A stretch of 64,000 nucleotides of DNA from Pseudomonas frederiksbergensis (GTDB taxonomy: Bacteria > Pseudomonadota > Gammaproteobacteria > Pseudomonadales > Pseudomonadaceae): NCBI RefSeq assembly GCF_003732665.1, contig NZ_MOBP01000014.1:326150-390149 (forward strand), written 5' to 3'. This document shows, piece after piece, positions 7,541-16,087 of this stretch; position 1 is the first letter of the stretch, and each line of letters begins with the position of its first letter. Position numbers and translations under genes: made by a program. Below the pieces are notes generated by a model that saw nothing but the letters and a program-made list of their open reading frames with translations, was not told the origin of the DNA and ran no database searches.

Positions 7541-10165
7541 ATGACTTCACAGCGCACCCCAACCCCTCCCTCCGGCATGGTCAGGGTGCGCGGCGCCCGG
7601 GAGCACAACCTCAAGAACGTCGACGTGGACATTCCTCGGGATGCCCTGGTGGTGTTCACCGGTGTGTCCGGTTCAGGCAAGTCGTCCCTGGCGTTTTCGA
7701 CGCTGTACGCCGAAGCGCAGCGGCGCTATTTCGAATCCGTGGCGCCCTATGCCCGGCGCCTGATCGATCAGGTCGGGGTGCCGGACGTCGATTCCATTGA
7801 AGGCTTGCCGCCGGCCGTGGCCCTGCAACAGCAGCGGGGCACGCCGAGCACGCGTTCTTCGGTGGGCAGTGTGACCACGTTGTCGAGCCTGATCCGTATG
7901 CTCTATTCCCGGGCCGGCAGTTACCCGCCGGGGCAAGCGATGCTCTACGCCGAGGACTTCTCGCCGAACACGCCCCAAGGCGCGTGCCCGGAGTGCCATG
8001 GCCTGGGTCGGGTCTATGAAGTGACCGAGGCGCTGATGGTCCCGGACCCGAGCCTGACCATCCGCCAACGTGCGGTGGCTTCGTGGCCGTTGGCCTGGCA
8101 AGGGCAAAACCTGCGGGACATCCTCGTGACCATGGGCATCGACGTCGATATTCCCTGGCGCAAGTTGCCGAAAAAGCAGCGGGACTGGATTCTCTTCACC
8201 GAAGAAACCCCCACGGTGCCGGTGTACGCCGGGCTCACGCCGCAAGAAACCAAAGTCGCCCTCCAGCGCAAAATGGAACCGAGTTACCAAGGCACCTTCA
8301 CCGGCGCCCGGCGCTACATCCTGCACACTTTCAGCCAGTCCCAAAGCGCCCTGATGAAGAAGCGCGTCTCGCAATTCATGCTCGGCAGTCCGTGCCCGTT
8401 GTGCGACGGCAAACGCCTCAAGCGCGAGGCGTTGTCGGTGACCTTCGCCGGTTACGACATTGGCGAGTTGTCGCAGATGCCGTTGCTGCAAGTGGCCGAA
8501 GTGCTGCGCCCGGTGGCGGCCCACAGCTACCTCGAACAGGCCGATGAACCCGGCGAAGTGCTGACCCATGACCAGACCCGCGAGGCACGCGCACAGCGCG
8601 TCGCCCACGGCGCCAGTGGTCACACTAACGCACCGGACGTGCGCCACACGCCAAACCTGTCGGTGGAGAAACGCCTGGCCGCGCAACGCATCGCCCAGGA
8701 CTTGCTGGAGCGGGTCAGCACCTTGACCGACCTTGGCCTCGGTTACCTGGCCCTGGAGCGCAGCACGCCGACCCTGTCGTCCGGCGAATTGCAGCGCCTG
8801 CGCCTGGCGACGCAATTGGGTTCGCAGTTGTTTGGCGTGATCTACGTGCTCGACGAGCCGTCCGCCGGCCTGCATCCGGCGGATGGCGAGGCGTTGTTCG
8901 AAGCCCTGCAACGTTTGAAAGCGGCGGGCAACACCTTGTTCGTGGTCGAGCATGACCTGGAAACCATGCGTCGGGCGGATTGGCTGATCGATGTCGGGCC
9001 GGCGGCGGGCGAGCATGGCGGGCATATTCTCTACAGCGGCCATCCTTCGGGGTTGGAGCACGTCACTGAATCACAGACCCGCGTCTATTTGTTCGCCGAA
9101 CACTTCACGGCACCGCGCAAGCTGCGCAAGGCCCAGGACTGGCTGCGGCTGGAAGGCATCACCCGCAATAACCTGAATAACCTCAGCGTCGAATTTCCCC
9201 TGGGCTGCTTCACGGCGGTGACCGGTGTCTCGGGTTCCGGCAAGTCGAGCCTGGTCAGTCAGGCGCTGTTGGAATTGGTCGGCGCGCATCTGGGGCGGAC
9301 GGCCAGCGAACCGGAAGAACTGAGCCTGGAGGACGACGCGCCGCAAGTCAGCGGTGGCCAGGTTACGGCGGGGTTGGAGTCGATCAAGCGCCTGGTGCAA
9401 GTCGATCAGAAACCCATCGGTCGCACACCGCGCTCCAATCTGGCGACCTACACCGGGCTGTTCGATAACGTACGCAAACTGTTCGCTGCGACTCCTGCGG
9501 CCCAGGCTGAGGGTTATGACGCCGGGCAGTTTTCCTTCAACGTCGCCAAGGGCCGTTGCCCGACCTGCGAAGGCGAGGGGTTTGTCAGCGTTGAATTGCT
9601 GTTCATGCCCAGCGTCTACGCGCCATGCCCGACCTGCCACGGTGCGCGCTACAACCCGCAGACCCTGGCCATCACCTGGCAGGGCCTGAGCATCGCCCAA
9701 GTGTTGCAGTTGACCGTGGACGACGCGGTGACTGTGTTTGCCGAGCAACCGGGGATTCGCCGTTCGCTGGAAGTGCTGCGGGATATCGGCCTCGGTTACT
9801 TGCGCCTGGGTCAGCCGGCGACCGAACTCTCTGGCGGCGAAGCCCAGCGGATCAAACTGGCGACTGAGCTGCAGCGCAACCAGCGCGGCGCGACGCTGTA
9901 CGTGCTCGACGAACCCACCACCGGGTTGCATCCACGGGATGTCGACCGGTTGCTGGAGCAACTGGACACCCTGGTGACGGCGGGGCACACGGTGATCGTG
10001 GTCGAGCATGAAATGCGCGTGGTCGCCCAGAGTGACTGGGTGATCGACATCGGGCCGGGGGCGGGGGATCAGGGCGGCAAAATTGTCGTGGCGGGCACGC
10101 CGCAGACCGTGGCCAAAAACAAAAAAAGCCGCACGGCGCCGTTTTTGGCTCGGGTGCTGGTTTGA
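7541..10165 (+). CDS. UvrA-like ABC-ATPase (short UvrA2-type paralogue)
   Basis: Soluble twin-cassette ABC ATPase of the excinuclease UvrA family, 874 residues against about 940 for canonical UvrA. First cassette: Walker A GVSGSGKSSLAFSTL near residue 43, zinc Cys pairs CPECHGLG and CPLCDGKRL, signature LSSGELQRLRLA, Walker B VLDEPSAGLHP. Second cassette: GVSGSGKSSLVSQAL, zinc module CPTCEGEGFVSVELL and CPTCHGARYNPQ, signature LSGGEAQRIKLA, VLDEPTTGLHP. The segment between the first Walker A and signature motifs is shorter than in housekeeping UvrA, consistent with loss of UvrB-interaction sequence, as in the UvrA2/DrrC class linked to drug or DNA-intercalator tolerance. The real uvrA is expected elsewhere. 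It is flanked by repeats on both sides and looks monocistronic. Confidence 0.87.
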   Translation: MTSQRTPTPPSGMVRVRGAREHNLKNVDVDIPRDALVVFTGVSGSGKSSLAFSTLYAEAQRRYFESVAPYARRLIDQVGVPDVDSIEGLPPAVALQQQRGTPSTRSSVGSVTTLSSLIRMLYSRAGSYPPGQAMLYAEDFSPNTPQGACPECHGLGRVYEVTEALMVPDPSLTIRQRAVASWPLAWQGQNLRDILVTMGIDVDIPWRKLPKKQRDWILFTEETPTVPVYAGLTPQETKVALQRKMEPSYQGTFTGARRYILHTFSQSQSALMKKRVSQFMLGSPCPLCDGKRLKREALSVTFAGYDIGELSQMPLLQVAEVLRPVAAHSYLEQADEPGEVLTHDQTREARAQRVAHGASGHTNAPDVRHTPNLSVEKRLAAQRIAQDLLERVSTLTDLGLGYLALERSTPTLSSGELQRLRLATQLGSQLFGVIYVLDEPSAGLHPADGEALFEALQRLKAAGNTLFVVEHDLETMRRADWLIDVGPAAGEHGGHILYSGHPSGLEHVTESQTRVYLFAEHFTAPRKLRKAQDWLRLEGITRNNLNNLSVEFPLGCFTAVTGVSGSGKSSLVSQALLELVGAHLGRTASEPEELSLEDDAPQVSGGQVTAGLESIKRLVQVDQKPIGRTPRSNLATYTGLFDNVRKLFAATPAAQAEGYDAGQFSFNVAKGRCPTCEGEGFVSVELLFMPSVYAPCPTCHGARYNPQTLAITWQGLSIAQVLQLTVDDAVTVFAEQPGIRRSLEVLRDIGLGYLRLGQPATELSGGEAQRIKLATELQRNQRGATLYVLDEPTTGLHPRDVDRLLEQLDTLVTAGHTVIVVEHEMRVVAQSDWVIDIGPGAGDQGGKIVVAGTPQTVAKNKKSRTAPFLARVLV

Positions 10166-10178
10166 AATAGCGGTGAAG

Positions 10179-10283
10179 GATCGTTCCCACGCTCTGCGTG
10201 GGAATGCCTCAAGGGACGCTCCGCGTTCCAATGGGACGCAGAGCGTCCCGGGCTGCATTCCCACGCAGAGCGTGGGAACGATC
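10179..10283. repeat. Palindromic intergenic repeat, GATCGTTCCCACGC family (copy 3)
   Basis: Complete copy between the converging uvrA-like (plus) and hybrid kinase (minus) genes, ending CGTGGGAACGATC six bases before the kinase stop. It could act as a bidirectional terminator hairpin. Confidence 0.85.
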
Positions 10284-10288
10284 GGGGG

Positions 10289-12232
10289 TCAGGCGCCGTC
10301 GAGGCTGCGGCGAACCTTGTCCAGCAATTCACTGATCTGAAACGGCTTGATCAGCATGTCCATGCCTTCTCCCAGGAACACCTGGCGATTCAGGGCATTT
10401 TCCGCGTAGCCGGTCATGAACAGGATCGGCAAGCCCTCGCGCCAACCCCGGGCGACATCCGCCAGTTCCCGGCCGCTCATGCGCGGCAGGCCGACGTCGG
10501 TGAGCATCAGGTCAATCGACGGGTCGTTCTGCAACCGCTCCAGCGCCGTTTCGATGTCTTCCACCTGGGTGCAGCGATACCCCGCATCCACCAGCACCTC
10601 GGCGACGAACATACGCACCGACGGCATGTCTTCGACAATCAGCACATGCTCCCCTGCACCCTGGGAATCCACGACCACCGCTTGCGTTTCGGTGGCCAGC
10701 AGGTCGGCGCTGGCCGGCAGCATAATAGTCACTTCGGTGCCGCGTCGCGCCACGCTGCGAATGTGCGCGTCGCCCCCGGACTGGCGGGCGAAACCGTAGA
10801 TGGTCGACAGCCCCAACCCGGTGCCCTGGCCCAAGGGTTTGGTGGTGAAAAACGGATCGAAGACCTTGTCGATCACGCTGTGCTCGATGCCGGTGCCGTC
10901 ATCGCGCACCGCCAGCGCCACATAGGCGCCATCCGCCAGATTCGGATCGCCATGGGAGTAAGCGGCGTAGGTGCTGACCCAGATATTGCCGCCCTGGGGC
11001 AACGCATCCCGGGCGTTGATCACCAGATTGAGCACAGCGCTTTCCAGCTGGATCGGATCGACCAGCGCGATGGCCGCTTTGGAGGTCAGTTCCAGCCTCA
11101 GGGTAATGCGCTCGCCGATGGTGCGAATCAGCAGTTCTTCCAGGGAACGGATGTTTTCGTTGATGTCCACCGGCCGGGTGTCGAGTGGTTGCTGGCGTGC
11201 GAAGGCCAGCAGGCGATGGGTCATGGACGCGGCGCTCATGGCCGAGTTCAGCGCGGCTTCGGCGTAGAACTGAACCTTGTCGGTGCGCCCATCTGCGACC
11301 CGTTTCTGGATCAGTTCCAGGCTGGTGATGATGCCGGTGAGCAGATTGTTGAAGTCATGGGCGATGCCCCCGGTCAACTTGCCCAAGGCATCCATTTTCT
11401 GCACTTGCAACAGTTGCGCTTCGGTGCGCACCCGCTCGGCGACTTCTTTGGCCAACTGCGTGGTGGCGTCGTCGAGCCGGGCCAGGTGCGAGCGTTCGCG
11501 GTGCCGGTGTTCGGTGACGTCCTCGACGAACACCAGGCTCAATTCCGGAGTGCGATACGGCGAAATCTGCCACTCGGTTTCCCGCACCTGGCCTTCGACC
11601 CGCATGTTCAGCGTGCCTTTCCAGCGCTCGCCGTAGGCCAGGCGCAAACGCAACTCATCGATCACCGCGCCCTGATCGTCGGCAAAGCATTCGCGCAGGG
11701 TCTGCGGGTCGAGGTTGTCCTGGATCAACTGGGCGAAGGCGTGATTGCACTCATGGACTTTCAGGGCCGCGTCCATCACCGCGATGGGCGCCGAGACGTT
11801 GGTGAAGATCTCGCGAAAGCGCGCCTCGCTTTCGCGCAACGCGTTCTCGGTGTCCCGCACCCGCAGCAGCGTGCGCAAAGTCGCCAGCAACACGTCCGGG
11901 TCCACCGGGTGAATCAGATAAGCGTCGGCGCCGGCGTCGAGGCCGGTGATGATGTCGCCGGTCTGGATCGACGCCGCCGACACGTGAATCACCGGGAGCA
12001 GGGCGGTGGCCGCGTCGGCGCGCAATTTGCGCACGATGTCGAAACCGCTCATGTCCGGCAGGTTGACGTCGAGGATCAGCGCGTCGATCCGTTCGCTGTC
12101 GATCAGCGCCAGCCCATCGCCACCGGTGCCGGCTTCGAGAATCTCGTAGCCGTGGCTTTCCAGGCGCCGGCGCAGGGCGTAGCGGGTGGCAACGTTGTCG
12201 TCGACGATCAACAAGCGAATGTCACGTTTCAT
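10289..12232 (-). CDS. Receiver-PAS-kinase-receiver hybrid histidine kinase, stressosome operon
   Basis: Last gene of a six-gene minus-strand operon, 647 residues. Order: N-terminal receiver (5-120, acceptor Asp55 in LILDVNLPD), PAS domain (about 135-245), coiled coil, HisKA with GGIAHDFNNLLTG, HATPase (NLVINARDAL, DDGTGIE, GQGTGLGLSTIYG), and a C-terminal receiver (about 525-647, LTDVGLPRMSG). The ATG overlaps the end of the upstream kinase gene by 11 bases, so the two are translationally coupled. The N-terminal receiver is a likely phosphate acceptor from that kinase. There is no transmembrane or DNA-binding region, so it is an internal relay; the final output regulator is not in this operon. 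Confidence 0.9.
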   Translation of the reverse strand: MKRDIRLLIVDDNVATRYALRRRLESHGYEILEAGTGGDGLALIDSERIDALILDVNLPDMSGFDIVRKLRADAATALLPVIHVSAASIQTGDIITGLDAGADAYLIHPVDPDVLLATLRTLLRVRDTENALRESEARFREIFTNVSAPIAVMDAALKVHECNHAFAQLIQDNLDPQTLRECFADDQGAVIDELRLRLAYGERWKGTLNMRVEGQVRETEWQISPYRTPELSLVFVEDVTEHRHRERSHLARLDDATTQLAKEVAERVRTEAQLLQVQKMDALGKLTGGIAHDFNNLLTGIITSLELIQKRVADGRTDKVQFYAEAALNSAMSAASMTHRLLAFARQQPLDTRPVDINENIRSLEELLIRTIGERITLRLELTSKAAIALVDPIQLESAVLNLVINARDALPQGGNIWVSTYAAYSHGDPNLADGAYVALAVRDDGTGIEHSVIDKVFDPFFTTKPLGQGTGLGLSTIYGFARQSGGDAHIRSVARRGTEVTIMLPASADLLATETQAVVVDSQGAGEHVLIVEDMPSVRMFVAEVLVDAGYRCTQVEDIETALERLQNDPSIDLMLTDVGLPRMSGRELADVARGWREGLPILFMTGYAENALNRQVFLGEGMDMLIKPFQISELLDKVRRSLDGA

Positions 12233-13097
12233 CGGCAGGCTCCACGGCGATGGCCAGCGGGATGATCACGAAAAAGGTCGAGCCGGCGCCCGGCGTACTC
12301 TGCACCCCGACTTCGCCCCCCAGCAGCGCGGCGAAGCGTTTGCACAGGGACAAACCCAGCCCGGTGCCGCGCAGGCGTTTTTGCAGCGGGGAATCGACCT
12401 GGGAAAAGTCCTCGAACAATGCGCCATGTAGCTCCGGGGCGATACCTATTCCGGTGTCGCTGACCGCGAAACGCACGTGATCACTGTTTTCCAGCCGCGC
12501 CGAGACCCGCACTTCACCACGGGTGGTGAACTTCAGCGAGTTGGAAATGAAGTTGCGCAGGATCTGCGCGAGTTTCTTGTCATCGGTATACAGCCGAGGG
12601 ATGCCCACCGGCTCTTCGAAGATCAGGTCCACGGCGCTGCCATCGACGATAGGCCGGAACATGCCGCGCAGGGCGGCAAACAGGTCGAACATGTCGAACC
12701 AGGCCGGGGAAATGCTGATGCGCCCGGCCTCGATCTTCGCCAGGTCCAGCAAGTCGTCGACCATGTCGCTCAACTCCCGCGCCGCACCGCTGACGAAGGC
12801 GACTTGCTTGTGCTGCTCGGGGCTCAGAGGGCCGTCGAGTTCATCGGTCAGCAGGCCGGTAATGCTCAGGATCGAGCCCAGCGGCGTGCGGAACTCGTGG
12901 CTCATGTACGACAGGAAACGGCTTTTCAAGTCCGAGGCCTGGCGCAATTGGTCGGCCTGTTCGTCGAGTTCGGCATACAGCGCCAGCACGCCCTGGTTGG
13001 TTTCATCGAGCTCGTCGCGCAGGGCGTTGGCTTCACTCTGCAATTGCGCGATGAGGGTCGCTTGTTCGTCCGGCGTCAGGTTGGGTGACTCAGCCAT
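12222..13097 (-). CDS. Soluble sensor histidine kinase, stressosome operon
   Basis: Histidine kinase of 291 residues. An N-terminal coiled coil (QLQSEANALRDELDETNQGV..., residues 15-58) precedes the HisKA domain with phosphoacceptor His67 in SYMSHEFRTPLGS and an HATPase domain (LRNFISNSLKFTTRG, DTGIGIAPE, GTGLGLSLCKRF). ATG 13097 is preferred over TTG 13115 because GGAGG lies six bases upstream. The start overlaps the end of the phosphatase gene by 8 bases and the 3' end overlaps the hybrid kinase start. With no sensor domain of its own, it probably takes its signal from the RsbRST/phosphatase proteins encoded upstream. Confidence 0.88.
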   Translation of the reverse strand: MAESPNLTPDEQATLIAQLQSEANALRDELDETNQGVLALYAELDEQADQLRQASDLKSRFLSYMSHEFRTPLGSILSITGLLTDELDGPLSPEQHKQVAFVSGAARELSDMVDDLLDLAKIEAGRISISPAWFDMFDLFAALRGMFRPIVDGSAVDLIFEEPVGIPRLYTDDKKLAQILRNFISNSLKFTTRGEVRVSARLENSDHVRFAVSDTGIGIAPELHGALFEDFSQVDSPLQKRLRGTGLGLSLCKRFAALLGGEVGVQSTPGAGSTFFVIIPLAIAVEPADET

Positions 13098-14100
13098 GGG
13101 CGGCCTCCAGGGCAACGACCACTACCGTTACATCGTCCCGGGCGCGACAGAAATCGCGGTGCAGGACAGCGGCAATCACGGCGGGGTGGCGGTGCACCAG
13201 GCCGGGGTAATCTTGCAGGTTCCATCGGGACTGCAGGCCGTCGCTGTACATGATCAATAGGTGTCCGTTCACATGAGCATAGTCAAAGGGTTGGGCCTTC
13301 CGATATTGGCCGCCGACAATGCCGGGGTGGGAGGCCAGGCCACGGGATTTGTCCGGGGTGATCAGGCAGCCGCCGATATTGCCGATGCCGACATATTTCA
13401 AGGCATCGCCATCGAACTGGGCGAAGGCTGCCGCGCCGCCACGGGTGCCGATCATGGCGTGATGCATGTCTCCGAGCAACAGCAGCGGCGAGGCGAACGG
13501 CGCCACGGCGAAGGCTTTTTCACCGGCCCGGGCGGCGCGTTCGGCTTCTTCGCCGTGGCCCAGGCCATCGATGACCAACACGCTGATGCGCGGCCCGTCA
13601 AACGCCAGGTGCCAGACATCGCCGCACGCCGGGTCGTTATGCAATGAATGCTGGCTGACGCCGATGCGCCGGTCCGGCGCCTTGTCGCTGCGTGGATACA
13701 GACGCGCCAACAGCACCGCACCACGGGAATCGGCGTAGACGTCGAACACGTCAGTCTGGCGCGACACCGCGCCCAATCCGATACCCTGGGTGCCGCCGGT
13801 GGAAAAGCCATCGGTCAGGCACGCCTGCAAATCGAAGCCGCCGGCACGGTCCACGGCAAGGATTTCAACCCCGGCGCCGTTCGGGCGCGGCAATGTCCGG
13901 ATATGCAATTCGCCCCGGGCCGCGTGCTTGAGAATGTTGCTGGCCAGCTCCGTGGTCACCAGCGCTACGCGTCCGGCGTCGGTGGCGTCGAAGCCGTGTT
14001 GCTCCGCGAGTTTCTGCGCGGTGCGCCGGGCATGACCGATCTGACTGCTGTCTTCGATCGGCAGTACGAGCGTCAGGGTGCCGCCAATAGTCATGTCCAT
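13090..14100 (-). CDS. SpoIIE-type PP2C phosphatase with N-terminal anti-sigma-type ATPase domain (RsbX/RsbU-like)
   Basis: Fusion of 336 residues. Residues 1-135 form a GHKL ATPase of the RsbW/RsbT type (VALVTTELASNILKHAARGE N box, FSTGGTQGIGLG nucleotide loop). Residues 145-336 form a SpoIIE/PP2C phosphatase with metal-site motifs GDVWHLAF, VLVIDGLGHGEEAE, YSDGLQSR and a terminal RDDVTVVVVAL. In stressosome systems such phosphatases (RsbX) reset phosphorylated RsbR/RsbS, while RsbU-type ones act downstream. The fused ATPase may dock on RsbS or compete with RsbT. The start overlaps the rsbT-like stop (ATGGACATGA), and a second in-frame ATG at 14094 is equally possible. The name is by analogy. 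Confidence 0.85.
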   Translation of the reverse strand: MDMTIGGTLTLVLPIEDSSQIGHARRTAQKLAEQHGFDATDAGRVALVTTELASNILKHAARGELHIRTLPRPNGAGVEILAVDRAGGFDLQACLTDGFSTGGTQGIGLGAVSRQTDVFDVYADSRGAVLLARLYPRSDKAPDRRIGVSQHSLHNDPACGDVWHLAFDGPRISVLVIDGLGHGEEAERAARAGEKAFAVAPFASPLLLLGDMHHAMIGTRGGAAAFAQFDGDALKYVGIGNIGGCLITPDKSRGLASHPGIVGGQYRKAQPFDYAHVNGHLLIMYSDGLQSRWNLQDYPGLVHRHPAVIAAVLHRDFCRARDDVTVVVVALEAAHG

Positions 14101-14495
14101 CGGGTAATCGTTATGCGTGTGCCTTTGCCAGGCTCGGTTTCCAGTTCGAACTCTTCCACCAGCCGTTTGGCCCCGGTCAGCCCAAGTCCAAGTCCACTGC
14201 CGGAGGTCCAGCCGTCGGTCATGGCCAACTTGATGTCGGGGATGCCCGGGCCTTCGTCACGAAAGACCAGGCGCAACCCGGTGCGGGCGTTTTCGTCGAG
14301 GATTTGCCAGTCCATGTCGCCGCCACCGCCATAGACCATGGTGTTGCGCGCCAGCTCGCTGACGGCGGTCACCAGTTTGGTCAGGTCGATTAGCCGCATG
14401 CCGCATTCCTGGGCGAGTTTGCGCGCGGTCTGGCGGGCCAGCACCACGTCTTGCTCGATTTGGATGGGTTGGCTGCCGCTGCTGCGCACGGTCAT
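14091..14495 (-). CDS. rsbT: RsbT-like serine/threonine kinase (switch protein)
   Basis: GHKL-fold protein kinase of 134 residues. RsbT is held on the RsbR-RsbS scaffold, phosphorylates both STAS proteins under stress, and is then released. The N box VTAVSELARNTMVYGGGGD, the G1 box FRDEGPGIPD and the lid SGSGLGLGLTGAKRLVEEF are all intact, so kinase activity is expected. Translation is coupled to the RsbS gene through an ATGA overlap at 14492-14495. Position and length match the R-S-T order of Bacillus and of Vibrio-type stressosomes. Confidence 0.88.
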   Translation of the reverse strand: MTVRSSGSQPIQIEQDVVLARQTARKLAQECGMRLIDLTKLVTAVSELARNTMVYGGGGDMDWQILDENARTGLRLVFRDEGPGIPDIKLAMTDGWTSGSGLGLGLTGAKRLVEEFELETEPGKGTRITITRWT

Positions 14496-14854
14496 TGTTC
14501 GCGTACTCGGTCCTGCAGCAGTTTCATCCCCCGCTCGACGTTCAGCGCGGTGCTGACGCCGGGCAGGGTCATACCCAGCTCCACCAGGGTGATGGCCACG
14601 GCCGGTTGCATGCCCACCAGCACGGTCTTGGCGTCCATGATGCTCGACAGGCCGGAAATGGTGCCGATCATCCGCCCAATAAACGAATCGACCATGTCCA
14701 GCGCCGAGATATCGATCAACACGCCCCGGGCCGAGGTGCGGCTGATGCGCTCGGACAGGTCGTCCTGAAGGGTGAGGGCGAGCTGGTCATGCATGTCGAC
14801 CTGGATGGTCACCAGCAGGAAGTCGCCCATTTGCAGAATCGGGATGCGTTCCAT
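14492..14854 (-). CDS. rsbS: RsbS-like STAS-domain protein
   Basis: Single STAS domain of 120 residues, the small core component of a stressosome. The phosphorylatable serine is conserved as Ser57 in DISALDMVDSFIG, equivalent to Ser59 of Bacillus RsbS, and Thr89 in GMQPAVAITLVELG matches the second reported site. It is separated from rsbR by 4 bases and overlaps rsbT by 4 bases, so R, S and T should be made in fixed proportion. Confidence 0.88.
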   Translation of the reverse strand: MERIPILQMGDFLLVTIQVDMHDQLALTLQDDLSERISRTSARGVLIDISALDMVDSFIGRMIGTISGLSSIMDAKTVLVGMQPAVAITLVELGMTLPGVSTALNVERGMKLLQDRVREQ

Positions 14855-14858
14855 CGCC

Positions 14859-15710
14859 TCATACCGCCTTGCTGACGGTGATTCCCAGGCGCGTCAGGGC
14901 CAGTTTCAGGGCATCAGCCAGGTTGGCCTTGGTGACCACGCCTTGCAGGTCCAGGCCCAGGTGCACGATGGTTTGCGCGATCTGCGGACGCACGCCGCTG
15001 ATAATGCAATCGGCGCCCATCAGGCGAATGGCGGTCACGGTCTTGAGCAGGTGCTGCGCCACCAGGGTGTCGACGGTGGGCACACCGGTGATGTCGATGA
15101 TGGCGATTTCCGAACCGGTGTCGACGATCCGTTGCAGCAGCGATTCCATCACCACCTGGGTGCGTTGCGAGTCGAGGGTGCCGATCATCGGCAACGCCAG
15201 CACGCCATCCCACAGCTTGACCACCGGGGTCGACAGCTCCAGCAATTCTTCCTGTTGACGCTTGATCACCGCTTCCCGGGATTTCTGGAAGGTGCGGATG
15301 GTGTGCATGCCCAGGGCGTCGAGCAGTTCGGAGATTTCCCAGAGCTGTTCAGCCAACTGCGCCGGAGTGTCCTTGTAGAGGTTTTGCAGCAGGCCAAACA
15401 TCGGGCCTTTGAGCGAGAAGATAAAACTGGCGGTTTGTTGCGAATCCAGGCCGAGCAAGGCGCGGCTATGGGACAGTTTTTCGAGGAACTGGCGAATCTC
15501 GTCCCAGCCGGGGGCGGTGATGTTCTGCCCGTTACCGTGCTCCAGCCCGGAAATGATCAGGTGCAGGAACTCTGAAGTCTGTTGCTTCAGGTCTTGCTCC
15601 TTGACGTTGCGCGTTGCACCACTGGCCTCGAGGCTTTTTGTCCATTCGGCGAGTAACTGCGCCTGGTTGTTCTTGATCGCTTCGAGCGTGTTGCTGTGCA
15701 GTGCTGCCAT
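14859..15710 (-). CDS. rsbR: RsbR-like stressosome sensor/scaffold protein
   Basis: First gene of the operon, 283 residues. The N-terminal half (1-150) is an all-helical, globin-like sensor region; the C-terminal half (about 160-280) is a STAS domain. The two threonines phosphorylated in Bacillus RsbR are present as Thr208 in DITGVPTVDT and Thr247 in GVRPQIAQT. AGGGAG lies 9 bases upstream of the ATG. The sensory N-domain has no clear heme-ligand signature by eye, so the stimulus is unknown. This protein and RsbS should form the large scaffold that captures RsbT. Confidence 0.88.
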   Translation of the reverse strand: MAALHSNTLEAIKNNQAQLLAEWTKSLEASGATRNVKEQDLKQQTSEFLHLIISGLEHGNGQNITAPGWDEIRQFLEKLSHSRALLGLDSQQTASFIFSLKGPMFGLLQNLYKDTPAQLAEQLWEISELLDALGMHTIRTFQKSREAVIKRQQEELLELSTPVVKLWDGVLALPMIGTLDSQRTQVVMESLLQRIVDTGSEIAIIDITGVPTVDTLVAQHLLKTVTAIRLMGADCIISGVRPQIAQTIVHLGLDLQGVVTKANLADALKLALTRLGITVSKAV

Positions 15711-15877
15711 GTGTCGTATCTCCCTGGAATGATGGCCGACTGCCCTAAAAATAATCGGCGCAAATCAATGACATTTGCCGCGTGAAATAGTTGTTCGCCC
15801 ACGGCAGGATTTTTTCATCCTGAGCACAACTCTAGTAGGCGTTGCCGAAGGCGGCGATCTTTTACCCCAGCGCTTTC

Positions 15878-15943
15878 GTAGGAGCAAGGCTTGCCCGCGA
15901 TGGCGTCCTTGAGATTGCTATCGCGGGCAAGCCTTGCTCCTAC
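15878..15943. repeat. Inverted repeat, GTAGGAGCAAGGCTTGCCCGCGA variant
   Basis: Arms 15878-15900 and 15921-15943 are near-perfect reverse complements around a 20-base loop. This is the GTAGGAGC subtype of the Pseudomonas REP family, located in the rsbR upstream region. The rest of 15711-16087 shows nothing clear except a degenerate GCCGAAGGCGGCGATC half repeat at about 15836-15862. Confidence 0.85.
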
Positions 15944-16087
15944 AGGGGGTGCGTTTCGTCCGCAGGGGCCGTTTTTCATCCGTAGGGGAACGCGTTTCAT
16001 CCGATTGAACCCTGCGCGGTGGATGGCTTCGAATCTTCAAGGCCCGACTGTTTTGGCCGTGCATGTGCACTGAAGAGCGAGGTACTT

